DNA of 64,000 bases from Silene conica. Taxonomy: Eukaryota; Streptophyta; Magnoliopsida; Caryophyllales; Caryophyllaceae. A program made the translations under genes and the position numbers. Numbering within the stretch: position 1 is the first letter of the stretch; the number at the start of each line of letters is the position of its first letter. The stretch covers positions 1,574,649-1,638,648 of the forward strand of contig CM055312.2 in NCBI GenBank assembly GCA_029255685.2. The letters are read 5' to 3'. The notes beneath the pieces were generated by a model that did not search any database, had not been told where the DNA came from, and saw only the letters and a list, made by a program, of their open reading frames with translations. Positions 43,636 through 55,520 of this stretch are shown here, one piece after another.

Positions 43636-45678
43636 TAACCCCACAATAGCATAACATAGGACGACGTGTGACAATGTGACATTAGCAATAAGAAAAGGAC
43701 GTACAACACTAATTCACAAAGGACACACCCTTTATTTAAATCATGACTACTCTCTCATAACTTTGGCATTGGGTATGCATCATCTCCACACATTTCGTCG
43801 TCCATGATCAATCTTCTATATTAGTTGCTTACCCAAAAACCTTTTCTATCTTTCTTTACTCTTTATCGGATTTTAAAGCAAGTTAGGAAATATGACATTT
43901 GTGGGTTCATGAGACATATAACACTTGCTGTTTTTGTACGTCTCCTTTTATTTATTAGTGGGATTCGCAACCATTATCGGATGTCGATCGGTCATGTTTT
44001 ATTCTAATTCGAATTTGTGACATTCAGAGCATGTTTGACCTTGTTTATGAATTTTTTTTTCACTTTTATAAAGGAGTTTTTATAAAATTATTTCTTGATA
44101 AAATTGGTACTGTTTGGCCAAAATTTTTAAAAAACTATTTTTATCAGTTTTATCGGGTTTGGCCTAACTAGTTTTTATCATTTTTTTTTTGCTAAAATAT
44201 TATTATATATAGATATAGAAAATAGGTAAAAACATATGGAAATTGGTACTTGGCGGTATTTTTTGGTTTTCACGCTCAAATAACACATGAGCAACGTGAA
44301 AATAGAAACAAAAAACAATTTGTTACTTCTGTGTCTAGGGGTCAATTTTACAATTCTGTTTAATAAAACTAGTTTTTAGTTTTTTAAAAAAGTAGTGTTT
44401 AACCCAGATTTTATTTCTTTGGTTGAAAACACACTTGAAACGAGAGCCAAATACATATTCAATCTAAAGTAACAGAATACAACCTAGTGAAATAGACAAA
44501 TATAATTACATGTTTCACTATCATATAATTGAAGAATTACAAATTTTGGATTCACTACAAAGAAAATAAGGGAACATGACAGTTTAATTCCGTCAATAAC
44601 AACCTTTATCCGTCAGAAACACGGGTGCCTAACGGATAATCTGCCTGGAACGAGCGTCGATACGATTCGTCACATAAAACGCTATCCTGACAGATTCGAT
44701 TTTCTGACAAACTAGTGATGGATTATCCGTCATACACATTTTACGGGATTTGGCTGAAAGTCAACAATTTGTTGGCTTTTCTGACGGAAAATCAGTCAGC
44801 TGTTGATTATACTAACGGATTTTCCGTCAAAAAAGTGAACAAATTTATGACTTTATTTATCCGCTAGTAAAGTCAACAACTTGTTGACTATTTTGACGGA
44901 TTTTGTAATACTACAAATTTCTGATCCTTGGCTACTAGGTCGAGTAGAGCTAACTCGTCCGAGTAGATTGTCTTTTGTATAAAGGTATTACACAACTTTA
45001 TAATGATCCGTATCTATCTTCGCATGCAGTTAAGTGAAGATATACCATTTCATTACGAAATTGTGATATTAACCAACTTAAGTGTTCATGCATGAAAATT
45101 ACTTCCTCCAAACTTTAGTGTTTGCACGCAGACGTAGCTCTATGATTATGTTCAATAGATTGCTAAGGTAGGCCTTGTCCTATAGTGCTTTTTATGCGCT
45201 TTAATACTTTGTTCAAAAACAATAAAATCCTTTAAAAAAAGATAAAAAAAAAAGGCCTTTGCAAATTATGGTTCTCCGCATGTTTTGATAAAAAGAATAG
45301 AACAAAATTATTTGACTCACTACAAGGCGAACGTCAATTAGCTACAGAAATTTCAGCAGTAAATAAACCATTTGATTTCGGTAGTTGATAAGCTCATATT
45401 TTTATTATCTATTTAGCATATTTTAAGTACAATAAAGCGACATTGGGATGCGGTTTTACATGATTTACGTCATTATTGCCAATTTCCAAGTGTCGGGGTT
45501 AGTAATGGAGTTCTGATGCAATTATTGGAAGCAATGGCATGTCTTGAAATTACCATGATGCAAAACATCTACAAGCATGAAAGAAGACTACCTAGACACG
45601 AGAAATTGGAAGTATGAAGCAATTGAAGAAGTGAAGTTGCGGTTGCATAAAGATCAACTTCAAATGGGTATATATTGA
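43636..45678. other. Intergenic with CACTA-like fragment
   Basis: No gene is supported. At 44553 the sequence CACTACAAAGAAAATAAGGG resembles a CACTA terminus. It is followed to about 44910 by many CCGTCA/TGACGGA motifs in both orientations, as in CACTA subterminal regions. The opposite end was not found. Confidence 0.45.
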
Positions 45679-46476
45679 GGGGGCGTTTGGTTGGGGGTCT
45701 ATAAGAAAGAGAAAGGGAAAGAAAGTTACTCATTTCCTTTGTTGTGTTTGTTTGACACAATCAAAGGGAATTGAACTCCCTCCCTTACCCCTCAATACTC
45801 TCTCTAACTCCTTACCCCTAGCTCACCCCCCAAGGGTATTGGAATTTCATTACCCTTGTTACCCTTCAACCACTTTTTTCACCTACCACCACACTTACAA
45901 CTACCGCCACAATAGCCACCACCAAACCACCATCATGACGCCACCGTCACTGCCGCCGCCACCCCCCACCACTACCACCGCCACCACCGCCAGAACACCA
46001 CCACCACCAATGCCGCCGTCGTGACACCCCCACCACCATCACTACCATGACACTCCACCACCATCACCGTCGTGACCACCACCGCCACCGTCACCGCCAT
46101 GACATCTCTACCACCATCATCGCCACCACCGCCATGACACCCCTACCACCATCACCGCAGTGACCATCACCACCACCGCTATAACACCCCACCACGTCAC
46201 CACCGTCATGACACCTCCACCACCACCACCGTCATGACACCTCCACCACCACCACCATCATGCCACCTCTAGGCTCCACCACCATCACTGCCGCCAGTAG
46301 ATAAGTGGTTGTTTGTGGTGGTGTGTGTTAGTTGTAGGAATGAGTGTGAGTGGATCATTAGTTCTCTTTCTTAGAGTAACCAAACAACCAATTAAGTTTT
46401 AGGTAATCCCTTTCCTTTCCTCCTCTTATCCTTTCTTATTTCCTTTCCCTTTCCCTTTCTCTAACCAAACGCCCCC
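45679..46476. mobile_element. MITE with GGGGGCGTTTGG termini and an internal minisatellite
   Basis: The left end GGGGGCGTTTGGTT, followed by GAAAGAGAAAGGGAAAG, is the inverse of the right end CTTTCCCTTTCTC then AACCAAACGCCCCC. A 3-bp TGA flanks both sides (45676-45678, 46477-46479). Such termini suggest a PIF/Harbinger-type MITE. The middle is filled by the CCACCA-rich array at 45890-46290. Confidence 0.65.
45890..46290 (+). repeat. CCACCA/CCGTCATGAC minisatellite
   Basis: Variable units of about 20-30 bp built from CACCACCATCACCGCCGTGAC-like phrases (19-21 bp core) repeat across about 400 bp. Open frames through it give Pro/Thr-rich low-complexity peptides that I do not regard as genes. Confidence 0.75.
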
Positions 46477-46479
46477 TGA

Positions 46480-47307
46480 GTTCTAGAGCTCTAATCGATG
46501 CAAGGCCAAGTGGAGGTGAAAGCTTATGTTTTTAGCTTTCCAACGATAGGATCACACGCCTGATTTGGCCAAGTATCGAGGGAGATATGGACTTTAGAAA
46601 GTTGTTGTCCAGGAGCCTACCTGCACGGTGCGGTTTTCTCATTTCCAATACCCGCACCGTGCGGGTTCCCTGTTGCCCTGTTTTCGCCAAATCACACTAG
46701 GCTTGTGTTTGGAGGCCCATTACCCCCAATTAGGTTTAGGCTAGAAAGAGGTCATTACATTATGTTTTCATCTCATTTCATTACATCCTTTACCATCTCA
46801 TATTATCTTATCATCTTATCATCCTTTGTTTTAGTGAATAATTGAGCTTGTAATTTGGGAATTATCATTTTAATTGGGTTTTAAATCTAGAATGGAGAGG
46901 CAATCTCCTTCTTTTAATCCTATCCGAAAAGGTGTAATCATTTGGTTGTAAAACACTTAATCTTTCCCTAATTATTACTCCGTATTATTATTGTTAATTT
47001 TTTTGTGTTTATTATTTTGGGTTTGAGATTGTTGTTTGAATTAAGCAATTAAGTGGGTTTTCCTTGTTACTTATTCTCATTAATTTCTCAAGTTCAATAG
47101 CTAATTACAAATAGAGACGCAATTTTCGACGAAGTGAAAACCTAATCATGCCAAATTTAGAGACTGACTTAGAGACCAATTTAATCGTTTTTAAATTAGC
47201 GACCAATATGTTAGTATCTAAATTTTCTAGGGCACAATAAGTGAGAGTCCTATATATATGCCACGACACCCTAGCTAGCTAGGCCCTCGCTCACAATGTG
47301 CGATATG
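46480..47307. other. Intergenic, unclassified repeat-like DNA
   Basis: A segment at 46490-46730 includes an inverted pair (CCTGCACGGTGCGG and CCGCACCGTGCGGG) and reads like part of a repeat, but no ends were found. No gene is seen. Confidence 0.3.
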
Positions 47308-48097
47308 TGATGAGTACTACTTTGGTACCATTTTACTCCTCATTTATACCTTATGTCAACTCGATTTTACGTGTTTAATTAAATAAATAGCTCATTTTAC
47401 TATTTAATTAGTAATTATTAGTTTTATTTTATTTATTGTGAATAATTGTTAGAATTGTGGAATTTGGTTCTATTAAGTCGTTTTAGTGTTGTTTAAGAGC
47501 TATTTCGTGAATAAAGACCGAAAATCTAAAGCCGAGTTTATGAAGACGGGTCAACATTTGGCAAGTCGGAGTCAAAATAGAGCATATGAGACAAATATAC
47601 AAAGAAAGTCAATTGTTGACTTTATCAAACAACAAACCTCCTCTAGACCTCTACCGTTTCACCACCCCTCCACATTTTCCATCAGATCACCATTCATCAT
47701 CAAATCACCATTAACACGTTTTCACCATTACTCCATCCACCATCACAATTTTTGCATCCCCGGCATCAGCTTTCCTCCGCCACCACGGAGCACCACCATT
47801 TGCAGCTTCACCGGAGCCCCATCTTCGACACAACTGTGACGAATCACCATACTACACCACTGTGCTCTGCCTCCACCAGTCAGGCCACCATTCATCACCA
47901 TTTCCGTCCTGCTTTTGATGCCCGTACGTGCAGCACCAGCAAAACCCGACAACTCCATCGTCATCACCTTATCAACTCACTCTCGCCATTACTCACGACC
48001 TCCACCATCCTTTGGGTTCGACCCTAGATTATACTACTTAATTTAGGAGTTTACAAATTGTTTTTGGTGCCGGAATTGACGACAAAACCGGCCATCA
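47308..48097 (+). repeat. 5' LTR of the gag-only element
   Basis: 790 bp. It contains TTTAATTAAATAAATAG-type AT-rich sequence and a CACCA-rich second half. Open frames inside both LTRs (about 47486 and 52320 onward) are shared because the LTRs are copies, and they are not taken as genes. Confidence 0.92.
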
Positions 48098-48329
48098 AAA
48101 TGGCGCCGTTGCCGGGGTTGGTGCTTTGTTAGATATAAGGTTTTGTTGAGTTTTAGGCTTAGTCATTTTATTGCTTTTTTCATAAAAATAAAAAAACAAA
48201 AAAAAAAATAGAATATTTGAAAAAAAGAAAAAAAATGTTTGTTTCTTTATTTTTTGCATCTTTAGTTATAGTTTTAGTCACTTGCATTTAGAGTTTTTCT
48301 TGCTAGCATGTCTTCATACATGACTTTAC

Positions 48330-50345
48330 GTGACCATATATAGTAGACTCGACCCAAAGTTGTGTGACTCTCCAATTGATATTGGAGAGGATGTGGAGCT
48401 CGGGCTACATCCGGAGTGGGTTGATATCTTTGAAAAAAATCCATTCCGTGGGTTACCTAATGAGTGTGTGCTTGACCATGTTAAACGTTTTAATAGAAAG
48501 TGTCTTTTGGTGAGAAAGAATGGTGTGCCAATTCATATTGTGAAACTTATGCTTTTTCCTCTTACTCTCGGGGATGGAGCCGAGAAATGGTTATATTCTC
48601 ACCCTCCTAACACATTTTCTACTTGGGATGACCTTGCCCAAGCCTTTCTTGCCAAATATTTTCCACCTTCGAAAACCGCTAAACTAAGAAATGAGATCGT
48701 TTCTTTTCATCAAGACGAGTTTGAGAATTTAAGTGAGGCTTGGGAAAGGGTAAATGAACTTTTGATATCTTGTCCTCATCATGGGATCCCAATTTGGTTA
48801 ATTATACAAACTTTCTTTAACAATCTACACCAATCCGTTAAAGAATTGATAAATGCTTCGGCCGGAGGTGCCTTTTATGATTTGGGTGATGATGAGGCAA
48901 GATCTTTGCTTGAGAAAGTGGCTATGACCGATGCTAATTGTGGGTTTGGGAGAGTGACAAGATTGGTTGAACCACAAGTTGAGGTTGATTCTCCCTCTTA
49001 TGTTCACAATGTTCAACACAATTATGTTGTTCCTCCTTCCCTAATTAAGAGTGATGTGCATGCATTTTCATTTTCTTGTGGTACATGTGGTTATTTGGGA
49101 CATGATTCTAATGCTTGTTCTTTATATGCATCCCCACCTCCCATGTATAGGAATATGATGAATTATGATGATAATATGCACAATGTTCAATCTTACCATA
49201 CTCCTTTATACTCAAATGATGTCATGCATGTTTCCCCATCTAATTATATGTCATGTGGTGACTGTGAGGATGACCTTGACTTTTGTTCTTCCTATACTCC
49301 TCAAGAACCCTTGGATGATTATTTGATGAGTGATGAGTGTGAGATGGAGGTTATGAGGTGTGAGTGTGATGATGATTTAATTGAGTTGCGTGGAGAGGGA
49401 GTTGTTGAGCCATTGCACTTAAGTGAGTTCGAGTGTGTGTCCTTGTTTGAGGTTGATCATGAGTTGTTGGGAAGAGAGTTTATTGAGAGAGTGATTCTTG
49501 AGTTCGAAAGGAGAAATGATGGTGAGGTTTGTGAGGAAGAAGAAAGGGTAGAAAGCCCTTTGGAGAATGAAAAGATTAAGAGCTTTAGTGAGAAGTTTGA
49601 GATTGATGATAAGTTTTATGATGAGGAGTTTATAGGCTTGACTTATAGCAATCTTGATGCGGATTTGGATGAGAATTTTGTACTTGAGGAGATTGGGACA
49701 CCTACCCTTCTTTGTGATGATGTTGATGTTGGAAACTTGATAAAACCGGAGGGTGTCTCTTTGAGGATGAAGTTTGTTAGGAGTGATAATGGACTTGGGT
49801 TTGACATAGATGATGAAGTGAGTAAAGAGGAACAAGTAGGGAGTTATGAGGTGCATCCCATTGATGACCCTCTTTTTGAGAGATTTGAGGTTTGCTCTTG
49901 TATTGAGGGTGAGTCACATCTATCATCCACCGATCATGTAGACCTCATTTCTCTTACTCCACTTCTTGTTTTATTGTTTGATGATTGTGATTGTGACGTT
50001 CCCCTCAAAGAGGTTGATTTGTTTCATGACGATTACTTGCTTAAAATTTGTGAAAATGGGGACATAAATGAGAATTGTGATGATGTGCATGCCGTGAAGA
50101 GTCTTGACAAGATATGGGGTGAGTTTGAAGCATTTGGTGTGCTTACCTTTGCTTATAAATTGTTTATGATTCATATTTTCCCTTATTTGTACTATTGGTC
50201 TTGCTTATTGCTCATGATTTCCTATGACCATCTATGTGAGAATTGGTCTACTTTGTTTGATAAGCTAATGAGGTCTTTGACCGGATTTTTACATGATTCA
50301 CTCGAATCTAGCATTTTTGTCCCCATTCTCCCTTCTTACACTTGA
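48330..50345 (+). CDS. Athila-type gag protein with long acidic C-terminal extension
   Basis: The open frame of 671 codons opens at a GTG. The nearest upstream ATG (48308) is in another frame and meets a stop at 48341-48343, so the natural start is lost or shifted within the CATATATAG run. Residues about 30-200 match the retrotransposon gag domain (FRGLPNE, LGDGAEKWLYS, TWDDLAQAFLAKYFPPSKTA, EAWERVNELL). A CCHC zinc knuckle, CGTCGYLGHDSNAC, lies at about residues 250-263. Gag coats the RNA and forms particles. The remaining 400 residues are rich in Asp/Glu, and a hydrophobic stretch near residues 606-632 looks like a membrane segment, unusual for gag. No polymerase domain follows. Confidence 0.82.
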   Translation: MTIYSRLDPKLCDSPIDIGEDVELGLHPEWVDIFEKNPFRGLPNECVLDHVKRFNRKCLLVRKNGVPIHIVKLMLFPLTLGDGAEKWLYSHPPNTFSTWDDLAQAFLAKYFPPSKTAKLRNEIVSFHQDEFENLSEAWERVNELLISCPHHGIPIWLIIQTFFNNLHQSVKELINASAGGAFYDLGDDEARSLLEKVAMTDANCGFGRVTRLVEPQVEVDSPSYVHNVQHNYVVPPSLIKSDVHAFSFSCGTCGYLGHDSNACSLYASPPPMYRNMMNYDDNMHNVQSYHTPLYSNDVMHVSPSNYMSCGDCEDDLDFCSSYTPQEPLDDYLMSDECEMEVMRCECDDDLIELRGEGVVEPLHLSEFECVSLFEVDHELLGREFIERVILEFERRNDGEVCEEEERVESPLENEKIKSFSEKFEIDDKFYDEEFIGLTYSNLDADLDENFVLEEIGTPTLLCDDVDVGNLIKPEGVSLRMKFVRSDNGLGFDIDDEVSKEEQVGSYEVHPIDDPLFERFEVCSCIEGESHLSSTDHVDLISLTPLLVLLFDDCDCDVPLKEVDLFHDDYLLKICENGDINENCDDVHAVKSLDKIWGEFEAFGVLTFAYKLFMIHIFPYLYYWSCLLLMISYDHLCENWSTLFDKLMRSLTGFLHDSLESSIFVPILPSYT

Positions 50346-52139
50346 TTTTTGAGGGCAATGCCCGTCTCAAGTGTGGGGAGGGAATTTTGAAAGAAAAAAT
50401 TCTTGAAAATAAAAAAATATGCTTTGCTTCCTTATCTCCTCCCTACATTTGGTCCATTGAGGACAATGTACATTTTAAGTGTGGGGAGGGGATTCATTTC
50501 ATTTTCGTTTCATAAAAAAAAAACCATAAACATTTGAAAAACTTGAAAAATTCAAAAACATGTTTTTATTTTATTAGTGTAGAATTGTATATACTTTTGC
50601 TTGTTTTCTCTCCTTTCGCATAGGCAACACTTACTTGAGCACCGCATTGGATTGTGAAGACGCCATGGTATGATCGCTCCAACCCCTATTTCACTCTCAT
50701 TTTCATTCTTTTGTTACAATTGAGGAGGATGGGCTTGTATATGGAGGATGTGGAGTATATTGTGGAGATTGCTGTGTGGTTTGTGTGCTTTTGTGCTGTT
50801 AGGAGATGCATTAGTTTTGCTTGGCATATATTTGGTAGACTCATTTGCATTATAACATGTTTATATTAGTTGCATTCATGACATATAGTTGCATTTAGGA
50901 AAAATGTTTTGAAAATGCCTAATTGGGAACATTGACAAAATCGTTTAGGCCATTGCAAATATTTTTTCTACTTGTGACTTTTCCTTTTAGAATGGTTTTA
51001 AAACACCCTAGGTTATTCTTTTCTAGTATCTTTCAAACCATATCCAATACCTAGTCAAGGGTTTGCATGTGAGTCACCTTGTCCAACCCCGAGATGCGAA
51101 ATGGTTTTGATTAGCTTGTCTTGGTGACCTTGTTACACTTGGCGGTTTGGCAACCCAAAAATAATTTTTCATGAATAAATTTGGAATGCTCTTTTCAATG
51201 ATTTTAAGATGTGGAAATGTATTGAATGAAAAAAAAAAACCTCGAAAAAAAAAGTTGTTGAAAAAGAATAAAAACATGTTGTTTTGATGGAGGCGTACCA
51301 CTTCGATGTGCTTTGGAGGGTAGCCATTGAATTGGCTTCCCACTTGGTTGTGAATTCGACCGCCCAAAGATAGAGTGATTGTCACCCCGATAAACTATTG
51401 TCTAGAGGTTAACCGATTGCCTAGTAAGTGATTGGCGAAAGCAAAGGACATTAGCACGCGAGGGACAAACCCCATCTTAACTCATGAAATGAAAAAGAAA
51501 TGAAAAATCGAATGAGGTCAAGTTTCGAATGAAATCCACCATTTTACATTGATTTGAGCATTTCACTCCAAAAAACCAATTTTGCCATGTCGTCTTGCCG
51601 ATCTTGGGATGACCCATGACCTTTACTATGTGAAGAATCTAGACTTGTTGTATCTCTTGCCTCTAGCATCGCGGGGATTATCATTCCATTCCATCCGATC
51701 GCCCTTGACGAAAGTATGTGGATAGTGGTTATGAAAGTAGCATAGTTTAGCATTATTTGGTGGTGTTTTATTGTCATCCTTTTTGTCTTAGTGACTTGTT
51801 GAATTAGTATTTGTGAGGGAGTTTATGATTTTGAATTTGTTCTCTTTTAGTTGATTTTCGTCGCTTAGATGAGGAAAGCGAATTTTCTCTTTTGTGATGC
51901 ATCTTATGTGTTGACTTGTGCTTAATTGTTTGATGTGTCAAAATTTTCTCGCAAGCCCCCACTTGTCTTGCAAGGGATGCATACCTCATTGCATTTCGGT
52001 GTGAGTTGAAGGGACGGAGGAGGCCCGTTAATTGCCTACCATTGGATTTTATTAGTGTAGCTAGTCCTTTTGTATTAAGTGTCTTAGTTTGATTTATGAG
52101 CTTACTCGAGGACGAGTAAGGTTTAAGTGTGGGGATATT

Positions 52140-52947
52140 TGATGAGTACTATTTTGGTACCATTTTACTCCTCATTTATACCTTATTTCAACTCGATTTT
52201 ACGTGTTTAATTAAATAAATAGCTCATTTTACTATTTAATTAGTAATTATATTAGTTTTATTTTATTTATTGTGAATAATTGTTAGAATTGTGGAATTTG
52301 GTTCTATTAAGTCGTTTTAGTGTTGTTTAAGAGCTATTTCGTGAATAAAGACCGAAAATCTAAAGCCGAGTTTATGAAGACGGGTCAACATTTGGCAAGT
52401 CGGAGTCAAAATAGAGCATATGAGACAAATATACAAAGAAAGTCAATTGTTGACTTTATCAAACAACAAACCTCCTCTAGACCTCTACCATTTCACCACC
52501 CCTCCACATTTTCCATCAGATCACCATTCATCATCAAATCACCATTAACACGTTTTCACCATTACTCCATCCACCATCACCATTTTTGCATCCCCGGCAT
52601 TAGCTTTCCTCCGCCACCACGGAGCACCACCATTCGGAGCACCACCATTTGCAGCTTCACCGCAGCCCCATCTTCGACACAACTGTGTCGAATCACCATA
52701 CTAAACCACCGTGATCTGCCTCCACCAGTCAGGCCACCATTCATCACCATTTCCGTCCTGCTTTTGCTGCCCGTACGTGCAGCACCAGCAAAACCCGACA
52801 ACTCCATCGTCATCACCTTATCAACTCACTCTCGCCATTACTCACGACCTCCACCATCCTTTGGGTTCGACCCTAGATTATACTACTTAATTTAGGAGTT
52901 TACAAATTGTTTTTGGTGCCGGAATTGACGACAAAAACCGGCCATCA
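52140..52947 (+). repeat. 3' LTR of the gag-only element
   Basis: 808 bp, matching the 5' LTR apart from scattered substitutions, a 3-bp insertion in an AT run, and an 18-bp GGAGCACCACCATTC-type duplication near 52620-52650. It is preceded at 52121-52139 by the purine-rich TTTAAGTGTGGGGATATT. Confidence 0.92.
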
Positions 52948-52952
52948 ATATG

Positions 52953-53344
52953 CCACATTGGACTCTCACCGAACGTGCATATTTGGCCGTGCACCACCTC
53001 TTCTAGATTTTAAATTAGCGACCAATGTGTTATGTAGTAGAATCTAAATTTTTTTAGGACATAATAAGGACTGTCAGTCACCGAACATGCATATTTGTCC
53101 GCGCACCACCTTTTCTAGATATTGATTAGTTTTGTTGTTGAGAGAAATCGAACCCATGACCTCCAAGTCATGATTTTAAATTAGCGAACAGGGTGTTATA
53201 AGGTATTTTTTAATAATAGTTATAATAATATAAATAGATTATAGTAATAATTCAAAATATATTTCAGATTGACATACATTTTATATGAAATATTAAAAAA
53301 AACATGATAATGTAAATTAACTTTAGGTACTAACATATTTCCGT
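52953..53344. other. Short AT-rich spacer
   Basis: Nuclear-type AT-rich sequence between the gag-only element and the mitochondrial-type DNA. AACATGCATATTTG and CCGCGCACCACC phrases recur in two diverged copies (about 52964-53010 and 53080-53120). No gene is seen. Confidence 0.35.
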
Positions 53345-55520
53345 TGCTGAAAACTTAAATTCGGAACTCGAAACAAGGCGTGAAATGAAGACGCTAGCCA
53401 AGATCCCACATTCTAGCTGCTGGGGCGGAGAGTCGTCTCGAAGACCCCGTCGCTCTCTCTCCTTACGTTCGCGCCAATCGGAAGTTTCGTCAACTCGATA
53501 AAGCTCTCTTTTCCTTTTTAGAATGGATACTTTCTGCAAGAAGATTAAAACGAGTTAGAAGAAAGAAGGGTCATTCGATCCAACAGCTCCAAGAAAAGAA
53601 GCAGCCACGTCCGTTAAGAGACTCATCAACCGGTCTTACTCCCCTTATTTCCAACGCCTTGTCGAGCCTTTATCCAATCCTCGTACCTCAAGTGAGCAAA
53701 TTCGCTAAAACCAAGACCGCCACCTGTCCTAGTTAAAAGAAGGGTCTGGTGACGCTTTATGCGGGTATAGATAATCTTCTTATATTGGTTGGATCGGCCC
53801 CCTTCGGGCACCGGGCTCTTTGTATGTTTTTCCCTTTGAATAAATAAGGTCTCGTCTCACTGAGGGAAGTCCGGCTTAATAAAGGCTCGGCTTCGCCTTT
53901 ATCCTTATTGACCGCGCTAGCTTGCCTGCCCCATTAATTAGTAGCACTGTCAGCCTTGATACTGGTCCGTATCCTTCCTATGTGCCTGCCCTGCGTCATC
54001 AAGTCTTTTTCTCATCGGAACATCGGCATGCAGGCCTTTTTTAAGCAGCAAAAGACTTTAAAATTTTTAACCGCTGCTACCGTGGCTTGCGGAGACCTTG
54101 AGGGAGAAAAGTTTCGTCCAAAGTATGCGGGCGGGGAGAGGATCTTGCGCTCCTTCCGTACCTCTGCGTTCACCCCCTCTCCTTGTCAGTCGACAAGCCT
54201 TTTCTCCTTATCCTCATGGTCGACAGGAGAACTTTTAGTTGGATTGGATACTGCGGAAAAGAAGGCCCTGTACACACCGCCCGTCACACCCTGGGAATAG
54301 GACGTGTTAATTACCTGTTCTTCTCCTTCTAGGATCCCCCTTGCTTTTCGACTTTCTTGGGCCGGGCACCTTGCCTCGAATTTAAGCAATTTTCCACTCC
54401 GCTTGGGAGAAACGGGGCCATGAACCATTGGGGCTCGATCCAAGGAAGAAAGGAGGCTCCGCTCAACCCAGAATTTTCTCACTTGGGAGCACGCGGAGCC
54501 GACTGCACTGGAAAAAGGGTGGAGACTGACAAGCGACGCATTTCTTTCTTTAGGGGTCAAGAGCTGGGCTGGAGGGGCTGGGAAAGAGAAAAGAGGGTCA
54601 CTCAAGTCACTAGCCCTGCCTTCGGCATCCCCAGTTCAACTAAAGTCCACTCCCATGAGAGTCGGAAAGCAAGGGGAACACTCTTTTGCCCGGTTAGATT
54701 AAGGAGCCCACCCCGTATATAAAGGAGCCCTGTCTCTGAAATCCCAAGCCCCCTCTTTTGGTAAATTTGTGTCACCAAACGCCCTTTTTCTTGTCGTTGC
54801 ATTACACATTTGGTTTTTTGTCTTGACTTAAAGTACGTACAATTGAGAAACTATTTTGGCCATAGACCGGCGACTGACAAGAGAGAGGGCACGTCCCTTA
54901 TGGTTCGCGGGATTTCTATCATCGTCGGACTCATGAATAGAGCTTTTCAAAAGGAAGGCGCTCGAGTGATGGACGTCTTGGAGTAAAGCTGCTTTCTTAA
55001 ATTTCATGGGCATTTTCAAGCAGAGAAAGTCCGAGAACGAGCCCCTCTTTCTCGGACACACGCATTTGCCTAGGAGCTCTCTTTCTAACCCTTATCGCCG
55101 CCCCTTACCTCAATTGAAAGACAGGGAAAGCTCTCGCCGAAACCAGGTTAAATCCTCGCCTTCATACTTCAGTTGAGCCCCTTCCATTCTACGTTTTAAA
55201 GAGAAGCGGTTCTTTTCTCTTTCTGTTTTTACGATTGGAGGGTTTTGCGGCTCTTGAAAGGCTGGCGTAGAAAAAGCAACGTTAGTGAGAGCAATGAGAA
55301 AAGAGTGCAAGGAGAGGTTAACGAGAGGAAAGACAAGTTGGGGAGATGTGTCCGATATCGCCTTCCTTTGAGTGAATTAGAACTGCATTTTTTCCAAAAA
55401 AGACTCGGTTTGGCAAACAAAGTTAAACTTTTCCCATCTGTGATGCCCTCAAGGGGGCTCCCCAACCAGTAAACGAGAGACTTTTGGCACCCGTGCGGTC
55501 AAATCATATCGCAAGGTTAG
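53345..55520. other. Probable mitochondrial DNA insertion (NUMT)
   Basis: The base composition changes abruptly near 53345 to the balanced, purine/pyrimidine-clustered style of plant mitochondrial intergenic DNA, and stays so until the LTR element at 55521. Inside is an exact-looking piece of mitochondrial small-subunit rRNA (54265-54298). The host side of the left junction is AT-rich nuclear sequence. I recognise no complete mitochondrial gene; open frames here look incidental. The insertion may continue beyond the LTR element and the window end. Confidence 0.7.
54265..54298 (+). pseudogene. Fragment of mitochondrial 18S rRNA
   Basis: It contains TGTACACACCGCCCGTCACA followed by CCCTGGGAA, the near-universal segment close to the 3' end of small-subunit rRNA. 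The CCCTGGGAA continuation is the plant mitochondrial version (plastid has TATGGGAG). Flanking rRNA is absent on both sides, so it is an isolated fragment and not a functional gene. Confidence 0.8.

Larger units (their letters stand above)
47308..52947 (+). mobile_element. Complete gag-only Athila-type LTR retrotransposon
   Basis: The 5640-bp element has LTRs at 47308-48097 (790 bp) and 52140-52947 (808 bp) that begin TGATGAGTAC and end GGCCATCA. A perfect 5-bp duplication ATATG flanks it (47303-47307, 52948-52952). The primer site TGGCGCCGTTGCCGGGG at 48101-48117 matches tRNA-Asp, as in the Athila lineage of Ty3/Gypsy. A polypurine tract precedes the 3' LTR. The only long frame encodes gag; no protease, reverse transcriptase, RNase H or integrase is present. 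It would depend on another element for movement, like the class called TR-GAG. The LTRs differ at a dozen or so positions plus indels, so insertion is not recent. Confidence 0.92.

Noticed and set aside
45752..46024. Pro/Thr-rich open frame
   Set aside because: It is translation of the CCACCA-type minisatellite inside a MITE, not a conserved coding sequence.
47486..48027. Open frames in the LTR, repeated at 52320-52895
   Set aside because: They are paired only because the LTRs are copies; they cross into CACCA-rich low-complexity sequence and resemble no known protein.
54265..54298. Functional rRNA gene
   Set aside because: Only 34 bp of small-subunit rRNA match, without flanking rRNA sequence.
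53956..54722. Mitochondrial protein genes in the organelle-type segment
   Set aside because: The open frames there match no mitochondrial protein I know; the stretch reads as intergenic mitochondrial DNA.
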